Origin: Theristus sp. LFF4_11
Taxonomy: Eukaryota; Nematoda; Chromadorea; Monhysterida; Xyalidae
DNA length: 64,000 bases
Direction of reading: 5' to 3'
NCBI GenBank assembly: GCA_030248135.1
Contig: JASANC010002978.1
Span: forward strand, 62,001 to 126,000
Both the position numbers and the translations under genes were made by a program. Below the pieces are notes generated by a model. That model saw nothing but the letters and a program-made list of their open reading frames with translations, made no database searches and was not told where the DNA came from. Below, piece by piece: positions 45,901-57,260 of the stretch (position 1 is its first letter; every line of letters begins with the position of its first letter).

Positions 45901-47793
45901 TTTACAACTGCTAATCTTCACACATTCAGTGGCAAGCGAGAGCAAAGCGAACTGCGAGGGGCACAGAACCGAAACGGATGCATTGATGAAAGTGCGCAAA
46001 GTGGATGATTGTAATTGGGACAAGTGCGGCTTATGGCGGTCAGGCGCAACGCAAAGTGGCACACGATGGGCTACGGCTGTGTTGGATCATTGGCCGTTGT
46101 GCAAACAAAACACTTGTGCTCAACGGATCAGATCAGTCATTATGCTGAAACTGTTATTTTCAACCGGTCAAGCCTGGCCCCACGTGTGACCCTTTTGAAA
46201 ATCGCCGAAGCACAAAAAACATGTACTGCAGCTCTAAACGCGCCCCCGGCAAGCCTGAAAGTCTAAGTGTCTGTATTTATTTCTATGATCGTGTTCCGTT
46301 GCAAACTGTCGATCCCTTACAATGAGCAACAGTAAGCTGTGAACTAACGTCGCTGCTAAAACGCAAACAGACATCAACAAACGACCACTAACACTGCTAC
46401 TTAGCAGCTTCTTCATCCTGCTCTTGTCCGCTCTCATTACAGTTTGCAAAAATAAAGTACAAAAGTGCCCCGGAAGAATCACGGACTCTCATGCTCATCA
46501 TAAGCTAATTTCGAAAAAGTCTCGTTTCGCCCATTAGCAGCTGTCAAAACGCGACACACCAGCCAGAACATGTTCACACAAAACACAGCGCGCGTCAGAA
46601 ATCTAAAGTCATTTGGGCGAGCCGCGCTGATAAAACAGTCAATAACAGCCATCGTTAATGCACAAATTTCACTTGAATATGATATTAGCGTAATAAAATA
46701 ATTTTGACGATTTCTTTCCCTCGAGCACATCACACGGAGAAGAAAAAAGGATGTTTGCAGAGGACGAAGGCATTTTGCCCGCCTGATCTTGTAATGAGCG
46801 GCTGGCAATGATACGCTGGGTTTGCCCCGGCATATCTCCTTCAAAACGCCCTGCATTTACTGCCTGGGTTTTGGGTGCTATGATCATTGCACACCGTTAT
46901 TGCAGGGCCAGCATCCATTAGCAGTTTCCTGTGTCTTTCCAGTTTTTCTTTTGATAGACTGGAAAAATGTGTTTTTTTTGCTAAATTGACTGCGTCTCGT
47001 AAATCATGTGAGTTTGAATGTACTTACATGAAACTGAATGAGTTGTGACGGTTCGGTCCATTTCAAAAAATTTGACACGTGTCCAGGTGCCACAGCTAAA
47101 CAAACTGAACATAAACTGAAGAAAGGCTATGATAATGAACGACTCCGAAATTATAAGATCGGCCCGATCAGGTTACTGTGATGCAAAGATATTGTGGCAG
47201 CATAAAAAGTGAAGAAGGACACGTGTGCAGGGGCTCCAGCGGCTTTTACGAGAAAGCAGCTTGCGAGGCTCATTGAATTTTGTGACGCACAGTGCACAAT
47301 CAATTCAATGTGACATTCACAGAAAACTTTTCTCACTTGGCCGAATCACAAACGACACGCACCTTATCATTGAGTCAAACATCAGATGTGTGCGCAGCTT
47401 TGCCGAAATCAATAAGCACAGTAATTACACAGGCAACAGTTATCGTAAAAATTGCGATACGATTTTAAAACGGTGCAAATGTCTATTTTAATTCAGTAGA
47501 AGCCAAGCGAAACGAACCAGACTGTGCGAGTAGCAGCGTCCGTTGATCGAACGACGCAGCATTCATGTAGTTGGACAGCCACGGTGCGAATGCAGCCAGA
47601 CTGAGAGTGGCCGTGTTGGTGGTGGGCGGCGGCGCAGCGGCACACTGCGGGGGGGACTCGCCACAGGCGGCCGTGCGTGGGCTGAGGTCGAGCGCAGACA
47701 GCAGCGTCCGGCGTCGCAGCACCAGCGTCGACTCGTCGCCAGTGTCCTGCTTGACGAGCAGCAGTTTGCTGTCGTTGTCGTTGCACTCGCTTG

Positions 47794-47866
<73 letters not shown>

Positions 47867-48046
47867 CGCTTGCAGTCGACTCAGCTGCTCAACAATGTTC
47901 ACCTCGTCAATGTTGCTCATAGATGAACGATTCGCTTGATTGGCTGCTTCACTGGCGTCGCTGGGCAGTTTGCTGCACAGGAGACTGTCAATGGAGAATG
48001 TGCCTTTGCTAGCAGAACCCGTTGACTTCACCACTGCTGATGACAT
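42909..48046 (-). CDS. bsh: bsh/BSX-type homeobox transcription factor
   Basis: Nuclear DNA-binding protein of the brain-specific homeobox class. The homeodomain is split over two exons: RRRKARTVFTDHQLQGLEKRF...LSLSETQ in 43631-43295 and VKTWFQNRRMKHKK in 43037-42909. It is nearly identical to fly bsh and vertebrate BSX in helix 3 and in QRYLSTPERIELA. The first exon, 48046 down to about 47523, holds an EH1-like repressor motif (GTFSIDSLL) near the N-terminus, a run of about 25 asparagines, and APWLSNYM. Taking the donor as CACA|GTCTGG and the acceptor as GGTTAG|T gives 329 residues with closed phases. Other donor/acceptor pairs are possible, so the inner boundaries of exons 1 and 2 are tentative. 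A good acceptor (TTTATCTTCAG) just upstream of the start suggests a 5' untranslated exon; an in-frame ATG also lies at 48088. Confidence 0.85.
44023..44195. repeat. 'TTCTGCGACTSAATGCG' MITE family, copy with both ends
   Basis: Starts GTTCTGCCACCCAATGCGCG and ends with GCATTGAATCGCAGAAC, its inverted counterpart. This copy shows that the dispersed family has terminal inverted repeats. Another, more degenerate fragment lies at about 43766-43930. Both lie in the homeobox intron. Confidence 0.55.
44644..44654 (+). promoter_or_regulatory. TATA box of the nested secreted-protein gene
   Basis: The sequence TATTTATATAG lies about 60-70 bases upstream of the ATG at 44714. This is the right distance for a TATA box with a start site near 44675 and a short leader. 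Confidence 0.5.
44714..45259 (+). CDS. Small secreted protein of unknown function (nested in the homeobox intron)
   Basis: Two exons, 44714-44815 and 44966-45259, joined in phase 0 through a GTAAGT donor and a TTATGCCAG acceptor; 131 residues. The first exon encodes a typical signal peptide (MFVTSTACTVSAGALFLMSL, then AMANAS as a likely cleavage region). The mature part is basic and tyrosine-rich, with LPPMRYGDD at the start, an asparagine patch, polybasic sites (ERRRLQQE, VLRRRHTR) and the end NHYYRYYDNMY. It has no cysteines after the signal peptide. The polybasic sites could be processing sites of a peptide precursor, but no known peptide motif is recognised. A TATA box lies upstream. It runs opposite to the homeobox gene that encloses it. 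Confidence 0.7.
46234..46887 (-). CDS. Putative small multi-span membrane protein (nested, tentative)
   Basis: A possible three-exon gene in the same orientation as the homeobox gene: 46887-46709, 46671-46487 and 46430-46234. Junction phases match (2, then 1) across introns of only 37 and 56 bp (ATC|GTCAAA...TTCAAG and GAGA|GTCCGT...GAGAG). The product would have about 186 residues with hydrophobic stretches ICALTMAVIDCFIS, RAVFCVNMFWLVCRVL and LLMSVCVLAATLVHSLLLLIV. No family is recognised. Very short introns make chance assembly possible. The alternative is untranslated homeobox intron. Confidence 0.3.
47523..48046 (-). other. bsh: Homeobox exon 1 with a (AAC)n polyasparagine tract
   Basis: Within this exon, + strand positions about 47796-47864 are an almost pure GTT repeat, read on the minus strand as about 25 consecutive asparagines. 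The tract separates the EH1-like motif from a serine/alanine-rich segment. The opposite strand shows meaningless polyvaline and polyleucine frames over the same repeat. Confidence 0.8.
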
Positions 48047-48088
48047 GATCAGGTTGGCCTGAAGATAAACACGGCACAAATGTAGCAT

Positions 48089-49916
48089 TTAACCATTGTG
48101 TTTCAGTTATGATTGCTTCAACGGAGAGACAAAAACAGTTTCATTGAGAATTATCATGCACACTGTGCATGTAGAAAAAAGAACTTGGGCAACTTTTACC
48201 AATTACCACAGATGAAGATGTCGGACAGAAGTCAGATAGTTTGGACATGCAAGTGCACGCACGAAAAAAAAACGAAAAAAAACTTTATACTTTGGCAGGT
48301 GGCGGGTGATTTTGATTAAAAATCCCATTGGCCATGTAAAACCTACAATTGTATTTGTTCTAACAAACGAAACACGCAGTGAAGTGGCATGCACTTCGTT
48401 CGGTGACATGTGCGTGCTACCGTAGTCCAACATGGAGGCGGGATATGCGTGTTGATTGGTTGTGTACGAATACAGTACTGTTGACATAAACGTACATGTT
48501 TAGTTGGAGCGTCCTAATTGGCACGTAATTGCTGTGAACAACACACACACGCTGAATATAAATGCTTGTAACAACCGGTAATAAACATGCTACCAATACA
48601 TTTCCGTGTGCACAAAACATACCAAGATAAACTGATAAGACGATTAATGAACAGAAATGCCTGCGGGATCATATGGCAAAACCCGAACATGAGCTTGAGC
48701 CAACGTGCCACTGTAACTCGTAGTAAACTCAATCCTGGCCCTAAAAAACCGCAATTACCGTATCATTATTTCTTTCCAATTAACCAACGAACGAGCACAT
48801 CACATTCGTGGACAATTGTTGCGCTTGCGTAATAAAATTTGGACAAGAAGCCAGTATGAATTGTTCTTTTTGAGCAAACTGCTGCTGGAACAATCCATTC
48901 AACGTTTAATGAACGGTTCGATTTAACTGGTGCCTGTATTTTCTGCCCATTATCTTGTTACGTGAAGAGGACAAAATCTCTTTTGTGTTGGTAGCGTGTG
49001 TGAACAATAAAAGAACGTTTTGTGAGGAAAGGGGTGGGGCAGAGGATGTAATGGGAGGGTCGTGCTGACGCCCAACAACAGACCCCCTGCCAAGCGCGTC
49101 AACCTCAACAACAACGGTGCTTTAAAGAATCCGCAGTCGTCTTAGATGTTCTCACATGTTATCACGTTTTGCTCAGTCTTTGTCCAACACCACTGCTGAT
49201 CACATTTGGGACGACAGTTTGGACATACATTTTTTGTACATACAAGACACATCCACTCCACGGGTTATCCAGACGAAAATTAGTAACAAAACAAGCACAC
49301 GCCAGACGTCCAATGAAAGGTGCAGGGCACGACAGCAAGGCTTTCAGTCTCTCTAATCACTGCAAGTGACCATTTGCACTTCATTTGCAATTTGATCAGC
49401 TCATTTATTAATGACCATCGATCGCTTACAATGATACATGAGACGATTGCGTTGTAATTAGAGCACAGCACTTATTGAATAAATTAGCTTATTTATATCG
49501 GGATGTTTACTGGCAAATTCAAATGTAGCACTGCATCACGGCTTATGTTTTTGTTGTGCATTGCATTTTAAAAATTATCAACATTTTGTGTTCCCACAAC
49601 ACAAGAACTGGAAGAAAACAACTCGTTTACATTTGATTTGACATTTAATTTCAGTAACCCACATGCTTTTTTTCATTGGGATTGCACGGTTTTGGTGCCA
49701 TCCGATGCAGGTGAATAACGTTCTGTGACAAGCGGCAATACACCACGCGCACAAACAGAAAAACAATGATAACGCTTTGAAAAGTGATAACAAATTATTG
49801 CATTGATAATAAACATTACGTAAATTGTACTAAGAGCTGAATGCGAGTAGCAAAACCGAGTAGCAAAGCATAGTGTATTGCTTGAAATCGTTCTTTGTTG
49901 CAAAAAGCAATCACAA
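48089..49916. other. Intergenic region between the homeobox and F-BAR genes
   Basis: No gene or clear repeat is recognised. The two flanking genes are transcribed away from each other, so this 1.9 kb should contain both promoters. I cannot point to specific core elements. Confidence 0.45.
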
Positions 49917-52058
49917 ATGGAACAGCATTTTCATGTAAGTTTGCGAAGCGCAGAACTCAACCTCTCCGTATCCGATTTAAAAAAAATTTGAGTTTTTTGC
50001 AGCCAACTGAAACAGAAGACAAGGAAACAGGTCAGGTGGAACGAATTGTGTCTCGATTGGAGCACGGACGCCAAATGTTGACAGCACTCAAGGAATGCAT
50101 CAAAATGCGGTATGTTTTCAGTTTTTCAGTTTTGTTTCAAAATTAAAATAAGGGATTCGGTAATCAGTAAGCAGTCGAAAGTAACTTCAGACTTTTTCCA
50201 GTACACTCCAGTGATTTTGCATTGCATGTTGGTTGTTCACGATTGCCTTTTGATTTCAGGGCTTCTGCCGAGGAAAACTATGCAAAACAATTGAAGTCAG
50301 TCGCAAAACAAGTGTCACTCATCACAACCGACGGGTAAGTTGGTTATGTACTGAAAAATATGTTTTCAATCTGAAAATCGTACGATTGCGAAGTCGTGAA
50401 GCAAGCAATTGTCTCAGTGTGATTTGTCTGCTACAGCACGTTCGGGGCAGCATGGTTGCAATTCTGCAGCGACGCGTCTGACGCAGCCGCAGTGGCTGTG
50501 CGCAAGGCTGAAGCGATGTGTGATCTTCATTTGCAGCTTGTGCCATTCGTTGCTGAGCAATCGCACATTCGAAAAACGGTGCAACATTTGAAATTCAGCT
50601 GCATCTCAAAATCACTGCAAAACACCAGCTCAAGCTTCACCTCATTTAGACAATCGACGCGCTACTGAAGTCAACCAGCAAATTGGCCGAATCAGAGCGC
50701 CGATTGCAGAAGTGCAGCGAAACGCTGGATAAGGCAAAACTCGCAAAAGAGGGCTATCTGCAGGATTTGGCCGCAGTGAAACGGACAGCGGTGAAACTGA
50801 AGGATATTGAACGGGTGATGTCCCATTGTATAAAAAACGTGCACTGTACAGTTCTCAAACAGCATTTTGTGTTTTCACAGGCCCAAAAGAATGCAATCAA
50901 AGCAAGTAAACTTGTCACTGAAGCACAAGAAACGCAACGAACCTTGTGGACAAACGTTCAATCGGCTAAAATCAGTTGGGCAGCATCGTTGCAAGCAACT
51001 AAACAGGCACGCTGATACAACTGCAGTTGCAACAACGTTTTGATGTTTTTGAATGTCGGACTGACATTTGTAAGAGATTGAAAGCTTTCAGCTGTTCAGC
51101 CTGCATGAGCGTGAACGTCTGGAGCGACAACGTCAGGTGCTTTGGTTGGTGAGCAACATTGAGTCGGAGGTCACATGCAAGATCAATCAGGTGAGAACGC
51201 AGTATGCCCGGTTTGGTGCAACCTGAGGAACGAAGACTTGCGGCAGTGTTCATCAGGTTGCATCATGTCGTCGCACAGGCACGACAGGCACGCATCATGG
51301 AAGTTGCTTTTAACCACAGTGGGTAGCCTGCTGGATACAGATGGACAGGTTATTGCAATTGAACGACATCAGATGCACGCGACGCAGCGTGACGTGTTGC
51401 TCCGGTGCGACATTGCGGGCGACATTGAGCAGGCTGCGACGAGCGCATACGTGCCGGCGATTGTGGTGCGCCAGCAGCAGCAGCACGAGCCCGATCGGCG
51501 CTCAATCCGCAGAAGCGTACTCTCGTGTTCGTTTGCACCTTTGGTGTCATCAGCGTTCAACCAAGCGCAGCTCTTGGCAAAATCAGGTTTTACATTCACG
51601 CATGCACAGTTCTCGGTGCATCTGATAAGCGAACGAACGACGTGCCGTGCGACTTGAGCTCACTGACGTCATCATCAGCGGTGCGCAGCCGCCAGGGCAC
51701 GTTGACGTCTGACGACACCGCTGAGTGTTCGTCAGCAAGCGACTGGCCGTCCTCTGCTGGCCATCAACGCCGTGCACGCCCGCAACGCCAATGCTCATCG
51801 TACGACATTCTGCCGAAGCTTCACTCAGCGATCAGTTCGAACGCCAACAGGCGCAGTGCGGGGATGCTGCTGACGTACGAGTGTGAGCAAGCACACGGCC
51901 GTCTGCGCGAGTGTGACTCGATCAGTGCCGTTGTGCAGCAACACGATCAGCCAGCGAATCACTGTGGCGCACTGCCACTGCCGGAGAAAAGCGACACGAA
52001 CAACAACCACACACCGGACGATCCGGATTGGTCCAGCAACGCGAGTGCCGTCGTTTAA
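49917..52058 (+). CDS. F-BAR domain protein, PSTPIP-like
   Basis: Membrane-curving adaptor linking membranes to actin. Exons: 49917-49934, 50003-50109, 50260-50334, 50437-50578, 50650-50814, 50881-51006, 51092-51190, then from 51373; the last coding block ends at 52058. The FCH part reads GRQMLTALKECIKMRASAEENYAKQL. The coiled-coil part aligns without gaps to human PSTPIP1 around W...ERLERQRQVLWLVSN and DVLLRCDIAGDIEQA. The C-terminal tail is serine-rich and no SH3 domain is visible, unlike PSTPIP1. The first exon has only six codons (MEQHFH). The intron after 51006 starts with GC, not GT. The junction between the 51373 exon and the final frame (somewhere in 51518-51630) is unresolved. A PSTPIP assignment is more likely than other F-BAR families but not certain. 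Confidence 0.85.
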
Positions 52059-52314
52059 TTGAAACGTTTTTTAAATTTAATTTTGAAGTTTTACTGACTC
52101 ACTGATGTGGACTGTAGTGCATGTGAACAGCACCTTATGCTTAAATATACAATTGTGCACATTGAACTTCCGTTTCCACACATTACACGAATCATATTGT
52201 GCATATAAACATGAACATAAAAGCATGTTTTCAATTGCACACATCAGTGATTTTATTATTTTGTTGTTTACCTTTCGACGCCTTCTGTAAAATGCAGAAT
52301 GGTTCAATTTGCAA

Positions 52315-52320
52315 AATAAA
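52315..52320 (+). promoter_or_regulatory. Polyadenylation signal of the F-BAR gene
   Basis: AATAAA 257 bases after the stop codon at 52058 and 200 bases before the start codon of the next gene on the same strand. Confidence 0.45.
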
Positions 52321-52519
52321 TGAGTTGCAAAATTTTGGTCGCAAACTGTGTTGAATTATCAGCAATTAGTGTGTGGTTGTCCTAACAACGTTTTGATTCA
52401 TGTCACGCTTGTGCTTACGTGAGATTCGTCAGTTGGCTTTTTTGGAATTTATTACATTCACAATTTTGATAGTACACAGCTGCACTTTCAAGTGATTTTA
52501 TAGTCGAAACCACCCAAAG

Positions 52520-54704
52520 ATGTTCAATTTTGGTTCCATCGCTTCAAGGGTAAAACATGCGGTTCAAAAAACAACGCATGTTCCATCGGCCTTTAAAAGT
52601 AAGTCTCTAAGTAAGAACCAAACGTCTTTAAACGGCGTTTTATTTTATTTTAAAAACCAAAACTTACCAAAAGGCATTCATAAATAAATTTCATAAACAT
52701 ATAAGTACTAAACATAAATTTCAAGACATTCACCTGCCGTCGTTCCATGCGCCCAAGCTGCATCGGCCTCAGTTTCGCCGTCCGACAGCGAAGGAAATTC
52801 TGCGATTTCTCTTCTCTGAGGTCGGCCTAATACTGTTGATCACAGCTTACATTGTTGCCGGGGCGTTCTTGTTCCAGTGGCTGGAGCACCCAGCAGAGCT
52901 GCAGGCGTCTGCTGAACTGCGCAAGATGGGAGAACAAATTGAGGTGAAATTTGATTTGCTGCAGTTTTATTCTTTGCATTGGTTTTAATTTTTAATTTTT
53001 CATCTTTGCATGAGTACTGTCGATTCGTTTCTTTTGTTCAGTCAGCACGAACTCGACTGAAAGCGGCCGTGAAAAACGTGACAGCGTCAATCAACTGGAC
53101 AACAGACGGCAGTGTTGCGGAACAAAACAGGCTAACAGTCGTTCGCAACAACACAATCGATCAGTATAAACTACTTCTGGATCAGTACCACAGCAAATTG
53201 GTATGTGTATATGTAATTCGTCTGTAAATTGTGCATGTGTATAAATTGGTGTTTCTGAAACAACACAGACAACTCTTCGTACAGGCTGTTGCGATTGCTG
53301 CCGGTTACGATGGCACGGTGCACGTGGAATCGTCGGAAAAGTATGGCTGGGAGCTCACATCGGCAATTTTATTCACGGCGTCTATTCTGACTACCATTGG
53401 TACGTTGAACACTTTTGGACTGAGTTGTTTGCTAAACGCGCTCTGCGGTTTTCCATTTGCAGGCTACGGCCACGTGGCTCCGAAATCTGACGACGCTCGT
53501 TTAGTGACGTTGATTTATTCTGTGTTCGCCATTCCGCTGATGTCAATATTTTTGGCGAAAATCACAGCCGCTATCGCAGTGGCAGTGTCTTCGGTTTATG
53601 TCCGGTTAGCATGACGTCAAAAGAATAATGTTGAAAGCAAAGGAAAGCTATAGTGATGCGGGTGTTTGATGAGCCTGAAAGCACTGGTTTTATTGCAGCA
53701 TCATCTGTAGACCATGCGCCAATCGTCGCCTTTACTCGCACGGATACAATCGTCTGGAGGACTATGAAAAACTCAAATTTCATGTACGAAGACCCGATGT
53801 TTAAGGGAAAATGTAAGAAGGTGCACTTTGTATTCCAAAAGAAGATTTCAATTGCAGCGAAAAGACAAACACGGCCGCCAACAGGACCTGAGCACTCATC
53901 TGCCCGGTTTGTTGTTGCTGTTGATTGCATGCGTGTACACGGTCGCGGGCACTGCTGCCTTCTATTACTGGATACCCGGCTGGTCGTTCGTGAACGCGTT
54001 GTATTGCTGGTCTGGCACAGTTTCGCCACTCAACATGACATTCGCAGACTTATTGGCATATATGACTGATTTGATTGCCATTGACAGCGTGGTGACTCTG
54101 ACGACCGTTGGCTTCGGCGATCTAGTGCCCGGCTACGAGCAACGCAACACAACGCCAGGTCGCTGGCTGCTTGCGTTCACGGCGCTGTACGTCATCGTTG
54201 GAATTGCAGTGCTTGCCACCGCCATCGCCATACTCATCGGTATTATCATCAAGGTTTGTCTGCAAGACATTTGGAAATTTTAAAATTTCCATCGTGGCTG
54301 AAGTCACGCTAACGACAGCACTGTTGCAGCTTTTCAACAGCCGACCTCAACCAGATGCTGAGTCAGAGGTGGTCGTCACAAAACGAGACAAGAAACCAGA
54401 CAGAGTGCACAAACCAAGGAAACATCGCAAATCGTCGCGTTCAAGTAGACGACGTCGCTCACGCAGCAAATCGGTGTCACCACTCCGGAAGCGCTCCAGG
54501 GCCAACAAGAAGAAATCCCTGTCCGCGTCACCGTCGCCAAGCCGCCGGTCAAATGGCAAAGCGCTGAAATCAATTCTGAAGCGTCCAAAAGCGTCGCACA
54601 GCAGCAGATCGCCACAAACGACGCCGACACCACCGCCAGAGGCAATTTATGGAGACAGGAACAGCCGACACAGCAGTGTCATGGCACCGCCGTCAGTCGC
54701 ATGA
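52520..54704 (+). CDS. Two-pore domain potassium channel (K2P/TWK family)
   Basis: Plasma-membrane leak K+ channel subunit. Exons: 52520-52598, 52726-52943, 53042-53200, 53285-53399, 53463-53604, 53699-53798 (or -53783), 53858-54253, 54330-54704; 527 or 522 residues with closed phases. Membrane span 1 is SEVGLILLITAYIVAGAFLF. The extracellular cap follows with N-glycosylation sites (NVTAS, NWTT). Pore 1 carries TTIGYGH, span 2 lies near FAIPLMSIFLAKI, span 3 is GLLLLLIACVYTVAGTAAFY, pore 2 carries TTVGFGDL, and span 4 is AFTALYVIVGIAVLATAIAI. The cytosolic tail is arginine/serine-rich (SRSSRRRRSRSKSVSPLRKR), unusual for a channel. The exon 6 donor is ambiguous. The subfamily is not assignable by eye. 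Confidence 0.93.
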
Positions 54705-54731
54705 TACACACGATATTGCAAATTTACTTAG

Positions 54732-54910
54732 GTTCTGCGACTCAATGCGTTTGCAGACGCAGAAAACAAACTAGTTTTAATCTTTGAATGGCAATCCAAA
54801 AGTGACCCAGCCCTATTTATAGGGACTCGGATCACTTTTTACCAATTTTAAATTCCCGCGTCATGCATGAAATTGTTTACCCATCTTTGTGCGCATTGAG
54901 TCTCGTAACG
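54732..54910. repeat. 'TTCTGCGACTSAATGCG' MITE family, copy 2
   Basis: Starts GTTCTGCGACTCAATGCG and ends GCGCATTGAGTCTCGTAACG, an imperfect inverted repeat. It is similar along its length to 4836-5022. It lies directly after the K2P stop codon and may supply that gene's 3' end. Confidence 0.65.
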
Positions 54911-56524
54911 AAAATTAAAGATGTTACAATCTACAATACAATAATGCTAACATGACAATGCAAAATGACTGCAAGATTTTCTGGAATCAGATATTTGGGA
55001 CATGCAGTAATTTGACCGTTTTTTGATATTTGTCACTTTTGTCAGCCATGTCAGCAACAGAATAAGATTAAAATAATTTAAAAAAATGTTTCACTCACGT
55101 TTGACGTTGATGGGGGTGTTATTAGGGTTGTTAAAAAACAAAAATCGTCATTTTTGTTTAAAAAAAATTTAAAAAAAAGTTTTTTTTTCAAAAATCAAAG
55201 TTGTGCTAAATCAACCAGGGAGTTCGAAGAACCACATTTGATGTGCAATCGCCTCGGCTAAAATCTTTTCTAAAATCCGCTTCAGATAAAACACGCTCGT
55301 TGTCGGACATTGCTAAAACGGACCTGATTCAATTCTTAATCCTAAAACCTAATCCTAAGCCTAACTTGATCCTAACCTAATCCTAACCTAAGCCAAGCCT
55401 TTTCAAGGAGTAAGATGTAGAGATGTCAAAAAAAAATTTTCTATTTTTTTTAAAATTTTTTAAAATTTTTTTTTAAAATCAAAGTTGTTCAGAATTTTTC
55501 AGGGAGTCCGAATATCACCATCTGAGGAGCCACCGACTTACCATATGACCCCCACTCATATGGGAGGAGGGTGAAAATTTCAGACTTGGTTTCGGCGACC
55601 CCATTTCCCACCGACGACATCACGTCTCGTGTTTTGCCTCTCAATTCACCTCAAATAACACGGAAACAAGTTCAACAACAAACCGGTGTGATCATGCTGA
55701 CGACACGAGGCGAAACAGCAACGAGCAACCAACGAAGTTACGCTTGCAGTGGCAGACAGTGCAATTTCGACCTTTCGAGATCCTGAAAAACGATGCATAA
55801 ATGTGAGTTCTCTGCTTCTATTTCACCTTAGCGGCATCGGAATTTGTTGAACTAGCCTTTGCGACGCTCAAGTACTTCAATGCGCGAGTCGAACATCACT
55901 CACCAAGGCTGAAAACAGTCGATAAATCGATCCAGAATACCACCTGCAGCGTTGAAGACTAAAGCGCCATTCATGGAGGTTGAAGCGCGCTGAAGCGCGC
56001 TGACGCGCTTCACTTTGCTACACATTCACGAAGCAAAAAAACAGCGCGCTTCAGCGTGCGTCAGCGCGCTTCAGTTTTGGAGCACATGCGCATTCACGGA
56101 CGCGCGCGCTGAAGCGCGCTGAAGCGCGCTGACCAGCTTCATCGTGAATGAAGAAATGAAGCTGCGTCAGCCGCTGCGGCTTTTTAGGTTTTTTGCCCAT
56201 TCACGAACGCGCGCGCTGAAGCGCGCTGACGCGCGCTGAAGTGCGCTATCATGAATGATGAAATGAAGCTGCGTCAGCCGCTGCGGCATTTGATGTCCGG
56301 ACATCAAATTTGTGTGTGCAAAATTGCTGATTGTTGCTGTCAGTGACAATCTTTTACAAATGTTGCAAGACTTTTTTGTTAAATCATTTAGTACTTTTCT
56401 GACAGATTCTGAACAGTATTGTATAGCGTAATTAGTCTCAAAATAAGTGTGACAGTGAGAATACGAATACTCAACAAAGCAGAAAAGTAGTGCAAGAAAT
56501 TTATGTGAAATTTATGTGAACTGT

Positions 56525-56900
56525 ACCCGTGCGACGGTGCGGGGTACTGATTTGCGCAGCCCTTGAAACCGGTGTGCAGTCCGCAAGAACAAGCTTTGCT
56601 AGCTTTGCTCCATTACACCGGCTGCCTTGCAAACTGCAAAAAGGGTTAAATTCATTGTGCATTCAAATGGTGCATAGTCCTCAAAATGGTGCACAGCCCT
56701 CAAAGTGGTGCACAGCCCTCAAAGTGGTGCACAGCCCTCAAAGTGGTGCACAGCCCTCAAAGTGGTGCACAGCCCTCAAAGTGGTGCACCGTGCACAGCC
56801 CTCAAACCGGTGTCGAAACAGTGCAGCCGCATAAATTTCTTGCGGCCTGCACGCACACCGGTTTTGAGGGCTGCGCACATCGGTACCCCACACCGTGATG
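56525..56900. repeat. 19-bp minisatellite between inverted arms
   Basis: About seven copies of TGGTGCACAGCCCTCAAAG lie head-to-tail between 56668 and 56800; the first is diverged. They are flanked by inverted arms: GGTGCGGGGTACTGATTTGC plus CAGCCCTTGAAACCGGTGTG on the left, and the reverse complement ending near 56897 on the right. No spacers are present, so it is not a CRISPR-like array. Confidence 0.8.
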
Positions 56901-57164
56901 TGAAATAATTGTTTTCTTCAACTGCGGTTTGGCGTGAAACCTTTTTCCTTTTTTAGCCTTGCCACGGTGTAGAGCATTGCAAAAAAAGTTTCCTCAACGG
57001 CAGCACATGATTAGTGAATGTTGCACAAATCAAAAGATCAAAACATTCACTGAAACGGCAAAAACAACGAATCGAAGCGGTATATAGTGTGTACTAAACA
57101 GCACGCACGGAGACAACACAGACAACAGCACAAAACGATAAAACTGAACGACATTTAATGAACA

Positions 57165-57260
57165 AACGCCTAGAGAGCTTCCCACCTGTCAACTACTATA
57201 GTGCAGTGGTAACATGTTGTGCCTGTCAGCACAGAGGCCAAAGTTCGAAACCCGTCTTAG
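57165..57260 (+). mobile_element. tRNA-like pol III promoter sequence (SINE fragment?)
   Basis: TAGTGCAGTGG fits an A box and AGTTCGAAACCC fits a B box about 45 bases downstream. The flanking sequence does not close into a convincing acceptor stem, so this is more likely a SINE head or tRNA pseudogene than a working tRNA. Confidence 0.35.

Noticed and set aside
45836..46189. 117-codon + strand frame with several cysteines (VDDCNWDKCG)
   Set aside because: A small ATG exon with a possible donor lies upstream (45794), but splice sites and phase could not be made convincing and it has no recognised domain.
47543..47939. Plus-strand frames with long polyvaline and polyleucine runs
   Set aside because: They read the (GTT)n repeat antisense to the homeobox exon; the minus-strand frame has the EH1-like motif and matching gene context.
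56529..56908. Frames with repeated MVHSPQSGAQPSKWC-like units; possible CRISPR-like array
   Set aside because: A pure 19-bp tandem repeat without spacers; the peptide repeat is a by-product.
57165..57260. Functional tRNA gene
   Set aside because: A and B boxes are present, but the flanks do not pair into an acceptor stem; kept only as a SINE-like fragment.
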